In this document: one piece after another, positions 32,524 through 40,544 of the stretch | How positions within the stretch are numbered: position 1 is the stretch's first letter | Layout of the letters: each line of letters starts with the position of its first letter | Source: Sinomonas susongensis | GTDB taxonomy: Bacteria; Actinomycetota; Actinomycetes; Actinomycetales; Micrococcaceae | Assembly (NCBI RefSeq): GCF_005877005.1 | Contig: NZ_SSNH01000010.1 | Span: 1 to 64,000, forward strand | Direction of reading: 5' to 3' | DNA: 64,000 nucleotides | Made by a program: the position numbers and the translations under genes | The notes under the pieces: model-generated | Databases searched by the model: none | Told to the model about the DNA's origin: nothing | The model's input: the letters and a program-made list of their open reading frames with translations, nothing else

Positions 32524-33369
32524 TCAGGCGTCGAATCCTGTTCCCGAGCTCACCGTCTCCCAGGCCTCGACGTCGGCCGCCTGCGCCTCTGCAACCGCTC
32601 GATAGCCAGCGAGCGCGTCCTGCCCGAGCAGGAGGAAGTGAGGGACCTTCTCGGCTTCGATCGCCGCAATGATCGCCTCCGCCGCCTTTACCGGGTCGCC
32701 GGGCTGGTTGCCGTGCGCGGTGTCGCGTTCCTTGCGCCGTTTGCCAGCAGTCTCGGCGTAGTCGCCGATCGGCTCCGCGGACTGGGCCAGCGATCGGCCG
32801 GCGAAATCGGTCCGGAAGCCACCGGGTTCGACGACCGTGACAGTGATGCCGAGCGGCTCGAGTTCCTTCTGAGCCGACCCGGAGAGGCCCTCGAGCGCAG
32901 CCTTGCTCGCCGCGTAGTAGCCCGAGCCTGGCGGGCATATGCGGGCGCCGATCGAGGAGATGTTCACGATCGCGCCGCTCCGCTTCGCACGCATGCCCGG
33001 GAGCACGGCCTTCATCATGGTGACCGGCCCGAAAACGTTGGTGGCGAACAAGCGCTGCACGTCGGCGTCGTCCCCTTCCTCAAGCGCAGCCCGGTACCCA
33101 TACCCGGCATTGTTGACAAGGACGTCCACGTTGCCGAAGCGCTCCTCTGCCGCGCGAACCGTTTCGGCAACCTGCGATGGCTCGGTGACGTCGAGGGCGA
33201 GTGCGAGTGCCGTGTCGGGGTAGGCGGCAGCGAGGTCCTTGACCGCATCCGCGTCACGCGCGGTGACGACGGCGCGGTGCCCCTTGGCGAGGACGGCCTC
33301 CGCGAGGGCGCGGCCAAGACCCGTCGAGCAGCCGGTGATGAGCCAGGTGGTTGAGTTGTGCGAGGGCAT
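32524..33369 (-). CDS. Short-chain dehydrogenase/reductase
   Basis: A 281-residue classical SDR. The cofactor motif is T-G-C-S-T-G-L-G (about 13-20), followed by N-N-A-G-Y-G (about 88), the catalytic Ser region N-I-S-S-I-G and Y-Y-A-A-S-K (about 155-160). The F-L-L-L-G-Q-D-A C-terminus and overall length resemble the subgroup of actinobacterial SDRs annotated as oxidoreductases with unknown substrate. Start ATG with GGAAG upstream. The 304-base stretch to the next gene (33370-33673) has three imperfect GGCCTGTTG copies near 33405-33450 and otherwise nothing I can identify. Confidence 0.85.
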   Translation of the reverse strand: MPSHNSTTWLITGCSTGLGRALAEAVLAKGHRAVVTARDADAVKDLAAAYPDTALALALDVTEPSQVAETVRAAEERFGNVDVLVNNAGYGYRAALEEGDDADVQRLFATNVFGPVTMMKAVLPGMRAKRSGAIVNISSIGARICPPGSGYYAASKAALEGLSGSAQKELEPLGITVTVVEPGGFRTDFAGRSLAQSAEPIGDYAETAGKRRKERDTAHGNQPGDPVKAAEAIIAAIEAEKVPHFLLLGQDALAGYRAVAEAQAADVEAWETVSSGTGFDA

Positions 33370-33673
33370 GCGCTTCCTTCGGTTGATTGGCTTGCTGTTG
33401 GACGCGGCCTGTTGGTCGCGGCCTGTTGTTGGCGGGCCTGTCGTTGATTCGAGCCTGTCGCTCGGGTGGCTTTCTTCCCCCACGCTATGGCCACACCACC
33501 GTTTGAGGGAGGCCCTGCCAGTACATGGATGCGTGAGCCAAATATCCGGCATAGTGAGCTCGCAGCTACGTCTCGCGCCCATCGTGTGCAGGCGGGCGAC
33601 TGTGATGCGCCCACGGACGGCGCAAGCGACCGATCGCGTCCCTCCTGCGGCAGCTTCAAGCCCAGTCGGGGCC

Positions 33674-35608
33674 TCAGAACGGTGGTGGGTCCGGTTGAGA
33701 TGACCTCGGCAGGTTCGGGTCTCGTTGAGGTAGCACCTGCTCAGGAGGATCGGGGACAGGTACCGCTGAGTGCTTGCGCCGCGCCCCGGCTTGCTCGGCG
33801 GCGTCCACCTCGGCGGCGTCCACCTCGGCGGCGTCAACGTCGGCGGCGTCCACGAGGTGAGCAGACGCTTCCACCATGTAGGTGCGTCCGAGGGGTGATG
33901 TCCATTCGAGCAGCCTGGGTTGCGGGATTCCGCCCGGCTCCTTGGCTGTGGTGTGGTGGTAGGTCCAGGCGCCGATGGATTTGATGGCGTGGTGTCTTGG
34001 GCACAGGAGGGCGAGGTTCTCGGGGTCCGTTCTTCCGCCGTCCTGCCATTCGACGGTGTGGTCTGGCTCGCAGGCCCGGGGTGTGCGGGTGCAGCCCGGG
34101 AAGGTGCAGCCGCCGTCGCGGTGGGCGAGGTAGCTGCGCAGGGCCTTGGGCGGGCGGTACGCCCTGCGCCCGATGCCCAGGGCGACCCCGGTGTCCCAGT
34201 CGGTGTAGAGCCGGTCCCAGTTCGGGGCGAGGGAGGCGAGGCGGCGGGCCGTGGGCGCGTCGATCGGCCCGTAGCCTTCGAGCTCCGCGAACCCCGACCC
34301 CGCAGGCGAGACCTCATGGGAATCATCCTCGGCCGCGCCGTTCCCGGTCTCCCTGCGCTCCGCCGCGCCCTGCTCCACAGTGCTGCCCTCACCCGCACGG
34401 GTCTCGGCCGAACGGTTCTCCGCCGCGCGGTCATCGGCCGCGGGGTTCGGGGTGGCGGGGTTCTCGGTGGGCAGGACTGCGCAGACGGGGATGGTGAGGG
34501 TGATGTGGGGGCGGAAGGATCCGGGGAAGGCGGGGTCGGGGCTTCCGAGGAGGCGATGGACGAGGGCGTCGGCGCGCAGCTGGGACAGGGTCCGCTCCTC
34601 TGCGGCCAGCCCCCGGGCACCGGACGGCTCGGCCCCGTGCCCCCGGGCACCGGACGGCTCGGCCCCGGCGGCGACCTCATCGGCGCGCGCACCAACGCTG
34701 GCGGCGGTTGCGCTGCGGGCCGCGGTGTGGGCGGCGCGGGCGGCGCGGGCATCGGCGTCGAGGCCGTTGTAGAGGGCGAGGCCGGCCTCGGCGGGCAGGA
34801 GGGCGGAGAGGGTGCACATCCCGTCGGGCTCGGGGGCGAACCAGACCCCCCGTTCCCTGGTCGCCGCCTTCTTCCGGGCCTGGATGCTCTCCGGGTGCGA
34901 CCGCTCCCGGAAAGTGCGCAGGTTCGAGCGCAGCTCCGCCGGGGTCCGCCGCCGCCCTGCGCGGGTCACCGTCCGGCCGAGGGCCTCGCGGGCGAACCCT
35001 GCGGTCTGCCCGGGCGGGAGGGTGCGGGCCTGGTCGAGGATGACCCTGGCATGCTGGAAGGAGATCTGCCCGTCCTGGAGGGCCGTCAGGACCTGCGCGC
35101 CGGGGCCGGTGAGGTCGGCGGCGTCGTGCAGGAGCCGGGCGGCGGCGGCCTCGGAGACGGCGGCGGAGGCGGCGGTCTCGGCCACGGCCAGGGCGTGGGC
35201 CTCATCCCCGCCCAGACGCACGGGCTGGCAGGCCCTGCGCGGGACGGGCTCGTGCGCGAGGGCATGCTCGAGGCGGGCCAGGGCCCGGAGTCTGATCGCG
35301 GTGGCCCAGCCGACCACGCGCTCGGCGCACTCCGCGACGGCTAGGGCAGCCTCGGCGGAGAGCGACTCGGTCGCGGGCAGGGCCACCGAGCCGAACAGGG
35401 GCGAGTCGGGCCCGTCGCCGAAGACCACCACCGGATTCCACAGCCCTGCGCAGGTCCCGGCAGCGGCGCCGGCGTCGTCGGGAAGTGCATCGTCGGGCGG
35501 GGCGCTGTCGGTCCAGCCTCCGATCTCCCGCCAGCCGCTGTCCTGCTCCCAGCTGTCCTCAACCGGTCTGGTCTGGCCGGTCGCGTGCGGCTCGGCGCTC
35601 ATCCCCAT
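33674..35608 (-). CDS. DUF222 and HNH endonuclease protein
   Basis: A 644-residue protein of the DUF222-HNH (13E12-like) family common in several copies in Micrococcaceae. DUF222 spans about residues 60-420. The HNH domain near residue 530 reads C-T-F-P-G-C-x-x-x-P-x-x-C-E-P-D-H-T-V-E-W ... N-L-A-L-L-C-P-R-H-H, with the Zn-binding cysteines and catalytic His intact. Low-complexity parts are an A-E-P-S-G-A-R-G duplication near residue 330 and a V-D-A-A-E repeat near the C-terminus. Its role is uncertain; such genes behave like dispersed nuclease elements. The start at 35608 is followed by a second in-frame ATG at 35602. Confidence 0.85.
   Translation of the reverse strand: MGMSAEPHATGQTRPVEDSWEQDSGWREIGGWTDSAPPDDALPDDAGAAAGTCAGLWNPVVVFGDGPDSPLFGSVALPATESLSAEAALAVAECAERVVGWATAIRLRALARLEHALAHEPVPRRACQPVRLGGDEAHALAVAETAASAAVSEAAAARLLHDAADLTGPGAQVLTALQDGQISFQHARVILDQARTLPPGQTAGFAREALGRTVTRAGRRRTPAELRSNLRTFRERSHPESIQARKKAATRERGVWFAPEPDGMCTLSALLPAEAGLALYNGLDADARAARAAHTAARSATAASVGARADEVAAGAEPSGARGHGAEPSGARGLAAEERTLSQLRADALVHRLLGSPDPAFPGSFRPHITLTIPVCAVLPTENPATPNPAADDRAAENRSAETRAGEGSTVEQGAAERRETGNGAAEDDSHEVSPAGSGFAELEGYGPIDAPTARRLASLAPNWDRLYTDWDTGVALGIGRRAYRPPKALRSYLAHRDGGCTFPGCTRTPRACEPDHTVEWQDGGRTDPENLALLCPRHHAIKSIGAWTYHHTTAKEPGGIPQPRLLEWTSPLGRTYMVEASAHLVDAADVDAAEVDAAEVDAAEQAGARRKHSAVPVPDPPEQVLPQRDPNLPRSSQPDPPPF
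33794..33853. repeat. 15-bp coding repeat, four units
   Basis: Four 15-base units close to CTCGGCGGCGTCCAC inside the HNH gene. They encode four consecutive V-D-A-A-E/D pentapeptides near the C-terminus. Because the unit is a multiple of three, copy number can change without breaking the frame. Confidence 0.9.
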
Positions 35609-35771
35609 CACCCCCGTCCATAAAAGGAGCCGTCCCCTAAAGCTCTGATCCGAGCCTACGGAGGTGGTCCGACAAAATAAGGCCGGTGCCAAAGTGGGGC
35701 GACTGCAGCCTTGCTCCGGATGGCTTCCAGCCGAGAAAATTCGACTTGCTTCCCCTAGAGAAGGCAGGTAC

Positions 35772-36242
35772 TCAAGGAAGCGCTGGCCTGAGGAGGCGCA
35801 CAACCGTCGTCTCGGTGAGGGCAGAATCAGGCGCCGGATCTCCATAGATCTCCCAGGAGTGCCCGGTGAGCTCCCGTCGATTCGCCGCCGTCCACTCGTC
35901 GATTGCGTCGTACGCCTCCTTCAGCCGGTCGTAGGGTCCACGGTGGACTGCAACAGCAGCCTCGCCGTCAGGCGTTTCGCTCGGGTACACCTCGCCTGCC
36001 CCTTCGAACGACCGCGTGATCTCGACGCCGAACTCGCACAGAACTGTCCCGCCCGGCTCGTTTGAGTGGTAGACGAAGACGTTGTGGCCGCCCGCCCACA
36101 AGCCCGGCTCGCTGCGAATGAAGTCCCAGACCCTGTCCAAAGCGGGGCCCCATGCCGCGCCAACCTCATCGCGCGCAATCTCTCGCCGAACGGCGGCAAG
36201 CTGACGGCGCTGAACAGTCTGTAGGCTGACCGAGACCGTCAT
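35772..36242 (-). CDS. GyrI-like small-molecule-binding protein
   Basis: A 156-residue stand-alone protein starting M-T-V-S-V-S-L-Q-T-V, with the GyrI/AraC-effector-binding layout: L-A-A-V-R-R-E near the start, a central G-H-N-V-F-V-Y-H strand, and the C-terminal A-V-A-V-H-R-G-P-Y-D-R-L-K-E-A-Y ... W-E-I-Y-G-D-P motif, which is characteristic. These domains bind hydrophobic compounds or DNA gyrase and can act as drug sensors or cyclopropane hydrolases. The gap to 35609 shows nothing notable. It lies tail-to-head with the 2'-5' RNA ligase-like gene on the same strand. Confidence 0.8.
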   Translation of the reverse strand: MTVSVSLQTVQRRQLAAVRREIARDEVGAAWGPALDRVWDFIRSEPGLWAGGHNVFVYHSNEPGGTVLCEFGVEITRSFEGAGEVYPSETPDGEAAVAVHRGPYDRLKEAYDAIDEWTAANRRELTGHSWEIYGDPAPDSALTETTVVRLLRPALP

Positions 36243-36297
36243 GACGTGATTGTAGATCGCACGGCCCGAGCGACGAGGTTCGGAGGGGGGCAGGCGC

Positions 36298-36783
36298 CTA
36301 GAGGAGCGCCTGGAGCAGGGCTGCCACCGCCACGACCTGCGGTCTGCCCGGCCCGGGGCCCGGCTCCATGTCGACGAGCGCGAGCTGAGTGAGGCGAAGC
36401 CTCGCGCCCTCCTCGGCGGCGCCGCGCGTCGTCGTCGTGATGTGCGGGCGGAAGCCCTCGCCCGCGTAATGGGGCGAATCGAATGACGGCCCAAGAGGGG
36501 CGAGGGCATCGATCAGAGCGTCGTGCAGGACGTGGACGGCAGCCGAGTCGATGAGCGCCGCCGGGGTGTCGTGACGCGGCCCGAAGAGCTCGCCGGGACC
36601 GACGACGACGTCGATGGCGGCGTGGGCGGAGGCGACCTCGCCCATGCGGGCGGCCAGCATCGGCGTCGTCGCCTCCGTCGAGAAGACCGGGACCACCGTG
36701 ATGTGCAGGGGCCAGCTGCGCACCGCGTAGCGCTCGCCGACCTCCATGGGGTCCAGCGGGAGGACGACGGCGAAGCGGTGCAC
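36298..36783 (-). CDS. 2'-5' RNA ligase / cyclic phosphodiesterase family protein
   Basis: A 161-residue protein with the two H-x-T/S motifs that define the 2H phosphoesterase superfamily: P-L-H-I-T-V-V (about 25-31) and F-R-P-H-I-T-T-T (about 111-118). The symmetric two-lobed structure fits the expected length. Members hydrolyse 2',3'-cyclic nucleotides or phosphodiesters; the biological substrate is unknown. The start, M-H-R-F-A-V-V-L-P, is 49 bases from the divergent hydroxyacid dehydrogenase gene. Confidence 0.8.
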   Translation of the reverse strand: MHRFAVVLPLDPMEVGERYAVRSWPLHITVVPVFSTEATTPMLAARMGEVASAHAAIDVVVGPGELFGPRHDTPAALIDSAAVHVLHDALIDALAPLGPSFDSPHYAGEGFRPHITTTTRGAAEEGARLRLTQLALVDMEPGPGPGRPQVVAVAALLQALL

Positions 36784-36832
36784 CCCCCGATCCTACGGTC
36801 CGGGCCGGAGGGTGGTCGCTAGGCTGAGCAAT

Positions 36833-37756
36833 ATGACCACGACACCCCGCATCGCGATCCACGGCGAGCCTCTGCCCTACCTGACCGGCGCCATCACCGC
36901 GGGAGGGGGCGCCGTCGTCGGCGTCCGGGAGCAGCCCGAGGGCCTCGTCCTCGACCACGGCAACGACAAGCGCGCGCTCCTGGAGATCCTCGACGCGACC
37001 CCTTCGATCCGGTGGGTGCAGCTGCCCTCGGCGGGGATCGAGTCGTACGCGCAGTCCCTCGCCGCGCACCCGGACAAGATCTGGACCAGCGCGAAAGGCG
37101 CCTACGCGAAGCCCGTCGCGGAGCACGCGCTCGCCCTCACCCTCGCGCTGTTCCGCCATCTGCCGGAGCGGGTCCGCGCGCGGAGCTGGGGCGAGGCCGC
37201 CGGGACCTCCCTGCACGGGCTCACCGCCCTCGTCATCGGGGCTGGCGGAATCGGGCTCGAGCTTCTTCGGCTCTTCTCCGCGTTCGACATGGAGGTGGAC
37301 ATCGTGCGCCGGACCGACGCTCCGGTCCCCGGCGCGCGGCGGACGGCAACGGCGGAACACCTCGGCGAGCTGCTCCCTGAGGCCGACGTCGTCGTCGTGG
37401 CCGCGGCCCTCACCCCGGGGACGACAAAACTCATCGGCGAGCCGGAACTCGCCGCGATGAAGCCCGGCTCGGTGCTCGTGAACATCGCCCGCGGAGGCCT
37501 CGTCGACACTGACGCCCTCGCGGCCGAGCTCGCCGAGGGGCGCATCCTCGGCGCCGGCCTCGACGTCACCGACCCCGAGCCGCTGCCCGACGGCCACCCG
37601 CTGTGGGACGAGCCGCGGGCCCTTATCACCCCGCACACCGCGGACACGATCGAGATGATCCGTCCCCTCCTCGGCGAGCGCGTCGAGATCAACGTCCGCC
37701 ACCTCGCGATGGGGCTTCCGCTCGAGGGAAACGTGGATCCGGAGGCCGGGTACTGA
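36833..37756 (+). CDS. D-isomer 2-hydroxyacid dehydrogenase
   Basis: A 307-residue NAD(P)-dependent oxidoreductase. The Rossmann motif is V-I-G-A-G-G-I-G-L-E-L-L (about 138-149). The substrate Arg is in V-N-I-A-R-G-G-L-V-D (about 220), the Glu in D-V-T-D-P-E-P-L-P, and the catalytic His in I-T-P-H-T-A-D-T (about 277). It is somewhat shorter than the usual 315-330, as in the actinobacterial 'phosphoglycerate dehydrogenase-like' group. The stop overlaps the start of the epimerase gene by one base. Substrate unknown. Confidence 0.87.
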   Translation: MTTTPRIAIHGEPLPYLTGAITAGGGAVVGVREQPEGLVLDHGNDKRALLEILDATPSIRWVQLPSAGIESYAQSLAAHPDKIWTSAKGAYAKPVAEHALALTLALFRHLPERVRARSWGEAAGTSLHGLTALVIGAGGIGLELLRLFSAFDMEVDIVRRTDAPVPGARRTATAEHLGELLPEADVVVVAAALTPGTTKLIGEPELAAMKPGSVLVNIARGGLVDTDALAAELAEGRILGAGLDVTDPEPLPDGHPLWDEPRALITPHTADTIEMIRPLLGERVEINVRHLAMGLPLEGNVDPEAGY

Positions 37757-38703
37757 TGATCCGGCCGGAATTGAGGAGGACTGTGGAATACACCATCCGC
37801 TCGGGAGGCTACACGGCCACCGTCAGCGCCCGCGCTGGCGCCCTGCGGAAGCTGGCATACGAAGGCCGAGACCTCGTGGTTCCGTTCTCGGAAGGCGGTC
37901 CGATTCCGGACTACCGGGGCATCATTGCGGCACCCTGGCCCAATCGCATCGCCGACGGGCACTACACGTTCGACGGCGCCGCGTTCAGTGTCCCGGTGAA
38001 CGAGACTGAGCGCGGCTGCGCGCTGCACGGGTTCGCCTTCGCGTTCGACTGGGACCTCGTCGCCTCAACGGAGGATTCCGTGACGCTCGCCGTCGAGATT
38101 CCCGGCGGGGACGGCTACCCTTCTTCGCTCCGGCTCGAGTCCACCTACTCCCTGGCCCAAAACCGCGGCGCCTCGGACGGCGAGGACGGGCTCTCCTGGT
38201 CGGTCCGCGCCGTCAACACGGGCGAAGCCACAGCCCCGTACGGCGTCTGCCCGCATCCGTATCTCGTGGCGGGCGAGTCGCCGCTCGACTCCTGGGAGTT
38301 GGAGCTGCCGGCCGAACAGTTCCTCGAGGTCACCCCGGACCGCCTCCTGCCCCTCGCGGAGCGTGCGGTGGAGGGGCACGAGTTCGACTTCCGACGGCCG
38401 CGCCGGATCGGCGGCACCGAGATCGACCATGCCTTCACCGGAATTGCCTTCGACGCGCAGGGCACGGCCCGGATGGCGGTGCGCGACCTCGAACGCGGCA
38501 CAGGTGTCGGGATGGCGTGGGACCGTACGTGCCCATGGCTCCAGGTCCACACCGCGGACAAGAAGCCGCCCCTGCCCAATCGGCTCGGGCTCGCCGTCGA
38601 ACCTATGACGTGCCCGCCCGACGCCTTCAACTCGGGCAAGGACCTCATCCGCCTCGAGCCCGGTGCCGAGCATATGGCCGAGTGGAGGATCTACGCCCTC
38701 TGA
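37756..38703 (+). CDS. Aldose 1-epimerase family protein
   Basis: A 315-residue galactose-mutarotase-fold protein. Landmarks: P-W-P-N-R-I-A-D-G (about 62-70), L-H-G-F-A-F (catalytic-region His about 95), H-P-Y-L-V (about 172) with the second His, and a C-terminal V-E-P-M-T-C-P-P-D-A-F-N-S-G motif whose Glu is the catalytic base in the family. It interconverts anomers of a hexose or a hexose phosphate. Coupled to the preceding dehydrogenase gene (TGATG overlap). Confidence 0.88.
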   Translation: MIRPELRRTVEYTIRSGGYTATVSARAGALRKLAYEGRDLVVPFSEGGPIPDYRGIIAAPWPNRIADGHYTFDGAAFSVPVNETERGCALHGFAFAFDWDLVASTEDSVTLAVEIPGGDGYPSSLRLESTYSLAQNRGASDGEDGLSWSVRAVNTGEATAPYGVCPHPYLVAGESPLDSWELELPAEQFLEVTPDRLLPLAERAVEGHEFDFRRPRRIGGTEIDHAFTGIAFDAQGTARMAVRDLERGTGVGMAWDRTCPWLQVHTADKKPPLPNRLGLAVEPMTCPPDAFNSGKDLIRLEPGAEHMAEWRIYAL

Positions 38704-38778
38704 GTGCCCGAGCTCGGGTACTTGGCGCGGTGCATACTTGATAGCGACGCCGATGGGGGTTAGCTGGGAGGAACCTAA

Positions 38779-39108
38779 ATGATTGCGGTCTCGGTCGAAG
38801 AACGCGAGGGTTACTCGGAGATCGTGGTCAAGGGGCGGCTCACCATGACGGGTGTCGGCCACCTCAAGAGTGCGGTCGCGGACGTGATTGCACGGGGCCA
38901 CCGTCTCCTTGTCCTCAACCTGCGGGAGACGGAGTTCATGGATTCGTCGGGGCTGGGCGCGATCGTCGGCTGCCTCAAGGTGGCCCGTGAGGCAGGTGGG
39001 GACCTGCGCCTGGGCCATGTGAGCGAACGGGTCGGCGCCGTCCTCAAGAGGACGAGCATGGACAAGGTGCTCGCCCCGAACGGCGCCGACCTCGGCGACG
39101 ACGCCTAG
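38779..39108 (+). CDS. STAS-domain anti-sigma-factor antagonist
   Basis: A 109-residue single-domain protein. The phosphorylatable Ser sits in E-F-M-D-S-S-G-L-G-A-I-V-G-C-L (about 52-66), the signature of SpoIIAA/RsbV relatives. These proteins, when unphosphorylated, bind an anti-sigma factor and free a sigma factor. No anti-sigma kinase is adjacent; a SigB/SigF-like sigma gene lies 4 kb away. The GGGAGG ribosome binding site precedes the ATG at 7 bases. The stop codon lies in a 12-bp triplication that repeats the in-frame TAG. Confidence 0.9.
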   Translation: MIAVSVEEREGYSEIVVKGRLTMTGVGHLKSAVADVIARGHRLLVLNLRETEFMDSSGLGAIVGCLKVAREAGGDLRLGHVSERVGAVLKRTSMDKVLAPNGADLGDDA

Positions 39109-39135
39109 CAGGACGCCTAGCAGGACGCCTAGCAG
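39100..39135. repeat. 12-bp triplication with repeated in-frame stop
   Basis: Three identical copies of GACGCCTAGCAG at 39100-39111, 39112-39123 and 39124-39135. Each carries TAG in the frame of the STAS gene, giving three consecutive in-frame stops. It directly abuts the stop codon of the convergent monooxygenase-like gene. Confidence 0.95.
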
Positions 39136-39447
39136 CTAGAGCAGTCCCCGCTCGCCGTCTCCCGCGGCGATCGGCGTCATCGTCGTGACGGTCGTCGGCT
39201 CGGAGATGAACGGATCGACCGCCTTTCCGAGGGCCTGGACCGCCGAGCCCTGCGAGTGCGCCTTGAGGTCTTCTGCGGATGCCCACTTCTCGATCATGGT
39301 GACGGTGGCGTCATGGGCGTCGTGGATGGCGTAGAGGAGACAGCCGTCCTCCTCGTGTACGGCGCCCATCGTGCCCTGGAGGGCCTCGATGAGCTGATCC
39401 TTCTTGCCCTCAGCGGGATGGAAGATGGCGGTGACGACGACGGGCAT
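39136..39447 (-). CDS. Antibiotic-biosynthesis-monooxygenase-type (ABM) protein
   Basis: A 103-residue ferredoxin-like dimeric barrel protein: M-P-V-V-V-T-A-I-F-H-P-A-E-G ... H-E-E-D-G-C-L-L-Y-A-I-H ... M-I-E-K-W-A-S-A-E-D-L-K-A-H. This matches the ABM domain (cofactor-free monooxygenase or heme-degrading fold) found in many small stress or quinone-metabolism proteins. Substrate unknown. Followed on the same strand by, and probably cotranscribed with, the YciI-like gene 30 bases upstream. Confidence 0.85.
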   Translation of the reverse strand: MPVVVTAIFHPAEGKKDQLIEALQGTMGAVHEEDGCLLYAIHDAHDATVTMIEKWASAEDLKAHSQGSAVQALGKAVDPFISEPTTVTTMTPIAAGDGERGLL

Positions 39448-39477
39448 GCTGCTCCTTCTCTGGTGCCTGTTCTGGAA

Positions 39478-39753
39478 TCAGTCGAACCTGACGGGATCCC
39501 ACGCGAGGATCCGCGGTGAAGCGAGGCCTTCGGTGACGAACGGGTCGCTCGTGACGAACCGCTCGGCGTCCTCGCGGGACGTGAACAGCCCCATCGATCC
39601 GTTGACCATCGGGTTCTCGAAGGTCCCGAGGGCCTTCACGCCCCCGCCCGCCGCGTGGAATGCCTCGTAGTACGCCTTGTGCCGAGGGAAGACCTCGGGC
39701 AGGCGCGAGACATCGGCGCCCGGGGGGATGTCATAGAGGACCACGAACTCCAT
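39478..39753 (-). CDS. YciI-family small protein
   Basis: A 91-residue protein of the YciI/YCII fold: M-E-F-V-V-L-Y-D-I-P-P-G-A, a central R-H-K-A-Y-Y-E-A-F-H-A-A-G-G and F-T-S-R-E-D-A-E-R-F-V-T-S-D-P-F-V. The D-P-F motif with nearby His is typical. Members act on small organic molecules (for example muconolactone-like isomerisation or dechlorination) but no function is proven for this subgroup. Sits upstream of the ABM gene; together they may form a small detoxification pair. Confidence 0.8.
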   Translation of the reverse strand: MEFVVLYDIPPGADVSRLPEVFPRHKAYYEAFHAAGGGVKALGTFENPMVNGSMGLFTSREDAERFVTSDPFVTEGLASPRILAWDPVRFD

Positions 39754-39809
39754 GAGGGGATCCTATCCGCGCGGGCAGGGGCGATGCTGCACAGGGAGAT
39801 ACTGGGGGC

Positions 39810-40540
39810 ATGCCTGAGAACATCGTGGGCGACGCCGCGACCGTCGTCATCCTTCGCGACAGTTTCGGACCCGGGGGAGAGGCCAGGGTCGAGGTGCTCC
39901 TCCTCGAGCGGCCCGTCCGCGGCTCCTTCGCGGGCGCGTGGGCCTTTCCGGGAGGACGGGTGGACCCCGAGGACACGCTCCCGGAGGGTGCCGAGCCCGC
40001 TCCGGGGGACGACGGCGCGGCCGAACCAGCTCCCGGCCGCGCACCTCTCGCCGTCCGCCGGGCAGCGGTGCGGGAGACGTTCGAGGAGACCAGCCTCGAG
40101 CTCGAGGCCGACGCCCTGGTCGACCTCTCCTGCTGGGTGCCGCCGCAGGAGGCGCAGAAGCGGCTCCGCACGTGGTTCTTCCTCGCCGCGGATCCGGGCG
40201 GCGACGTCGTGCTCAACGTCGGCGAGCACGTCGCGTTCGTATGGATGTCCCCGGCCGTCGCCCTTGCGCGGCACGCGGCGGGGGAGATGACACTCTTCCC
40301 GCCCACGTGGGTCACGCTCCACGGGCTCGTGGGCGCGGAGGGCACGGCGTTCGCGATCGCCGAGGCGGCATCGCGTTCGCCCGAGCTCTACGAGAGCGTC
40401 CAGCTCTACGCCCAGGACGGGCAGATCGAGGCAGTCCTGTGGGCCGGCGACGCCCAGTACGGCAAGGAAGCCGCAGGGGGACGGGGCGCCACCGACTGCA
40501 TCTGCGCTCGCTCCCGTGGGCCTACGAGCGTCGCGGCTGA
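39810..40540 (+). pseudogene. NUDIX hydrolase with a 3' frameshift
   Basis: NUDIX domain protein of about 243 residues in the reconstructed reading. The NUDIX box is dispersed: G-G-R-V-D-P-E-D ... A-A-V-R-E-T-F-E-E-T-S. From codon 1 the frame runs through A-Q-Y-G-K-E-A-A and then does not stop where expected; it continues antisense over the next gene. In the -1 frame the same DNA reads R-H-R-L-H-L-R-S-L-P-W-A-Y-E-R-R-G-stop (stop at 40538-40540), a normal end for such proteins and 4 bases from the convergent aminotransferase. The shift point falls in a run of five G (40476-40480). A lost G, real or from assembly, is the likely cause. Confidence 0.75.
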
Positions 40541-40544
40541 AGGG

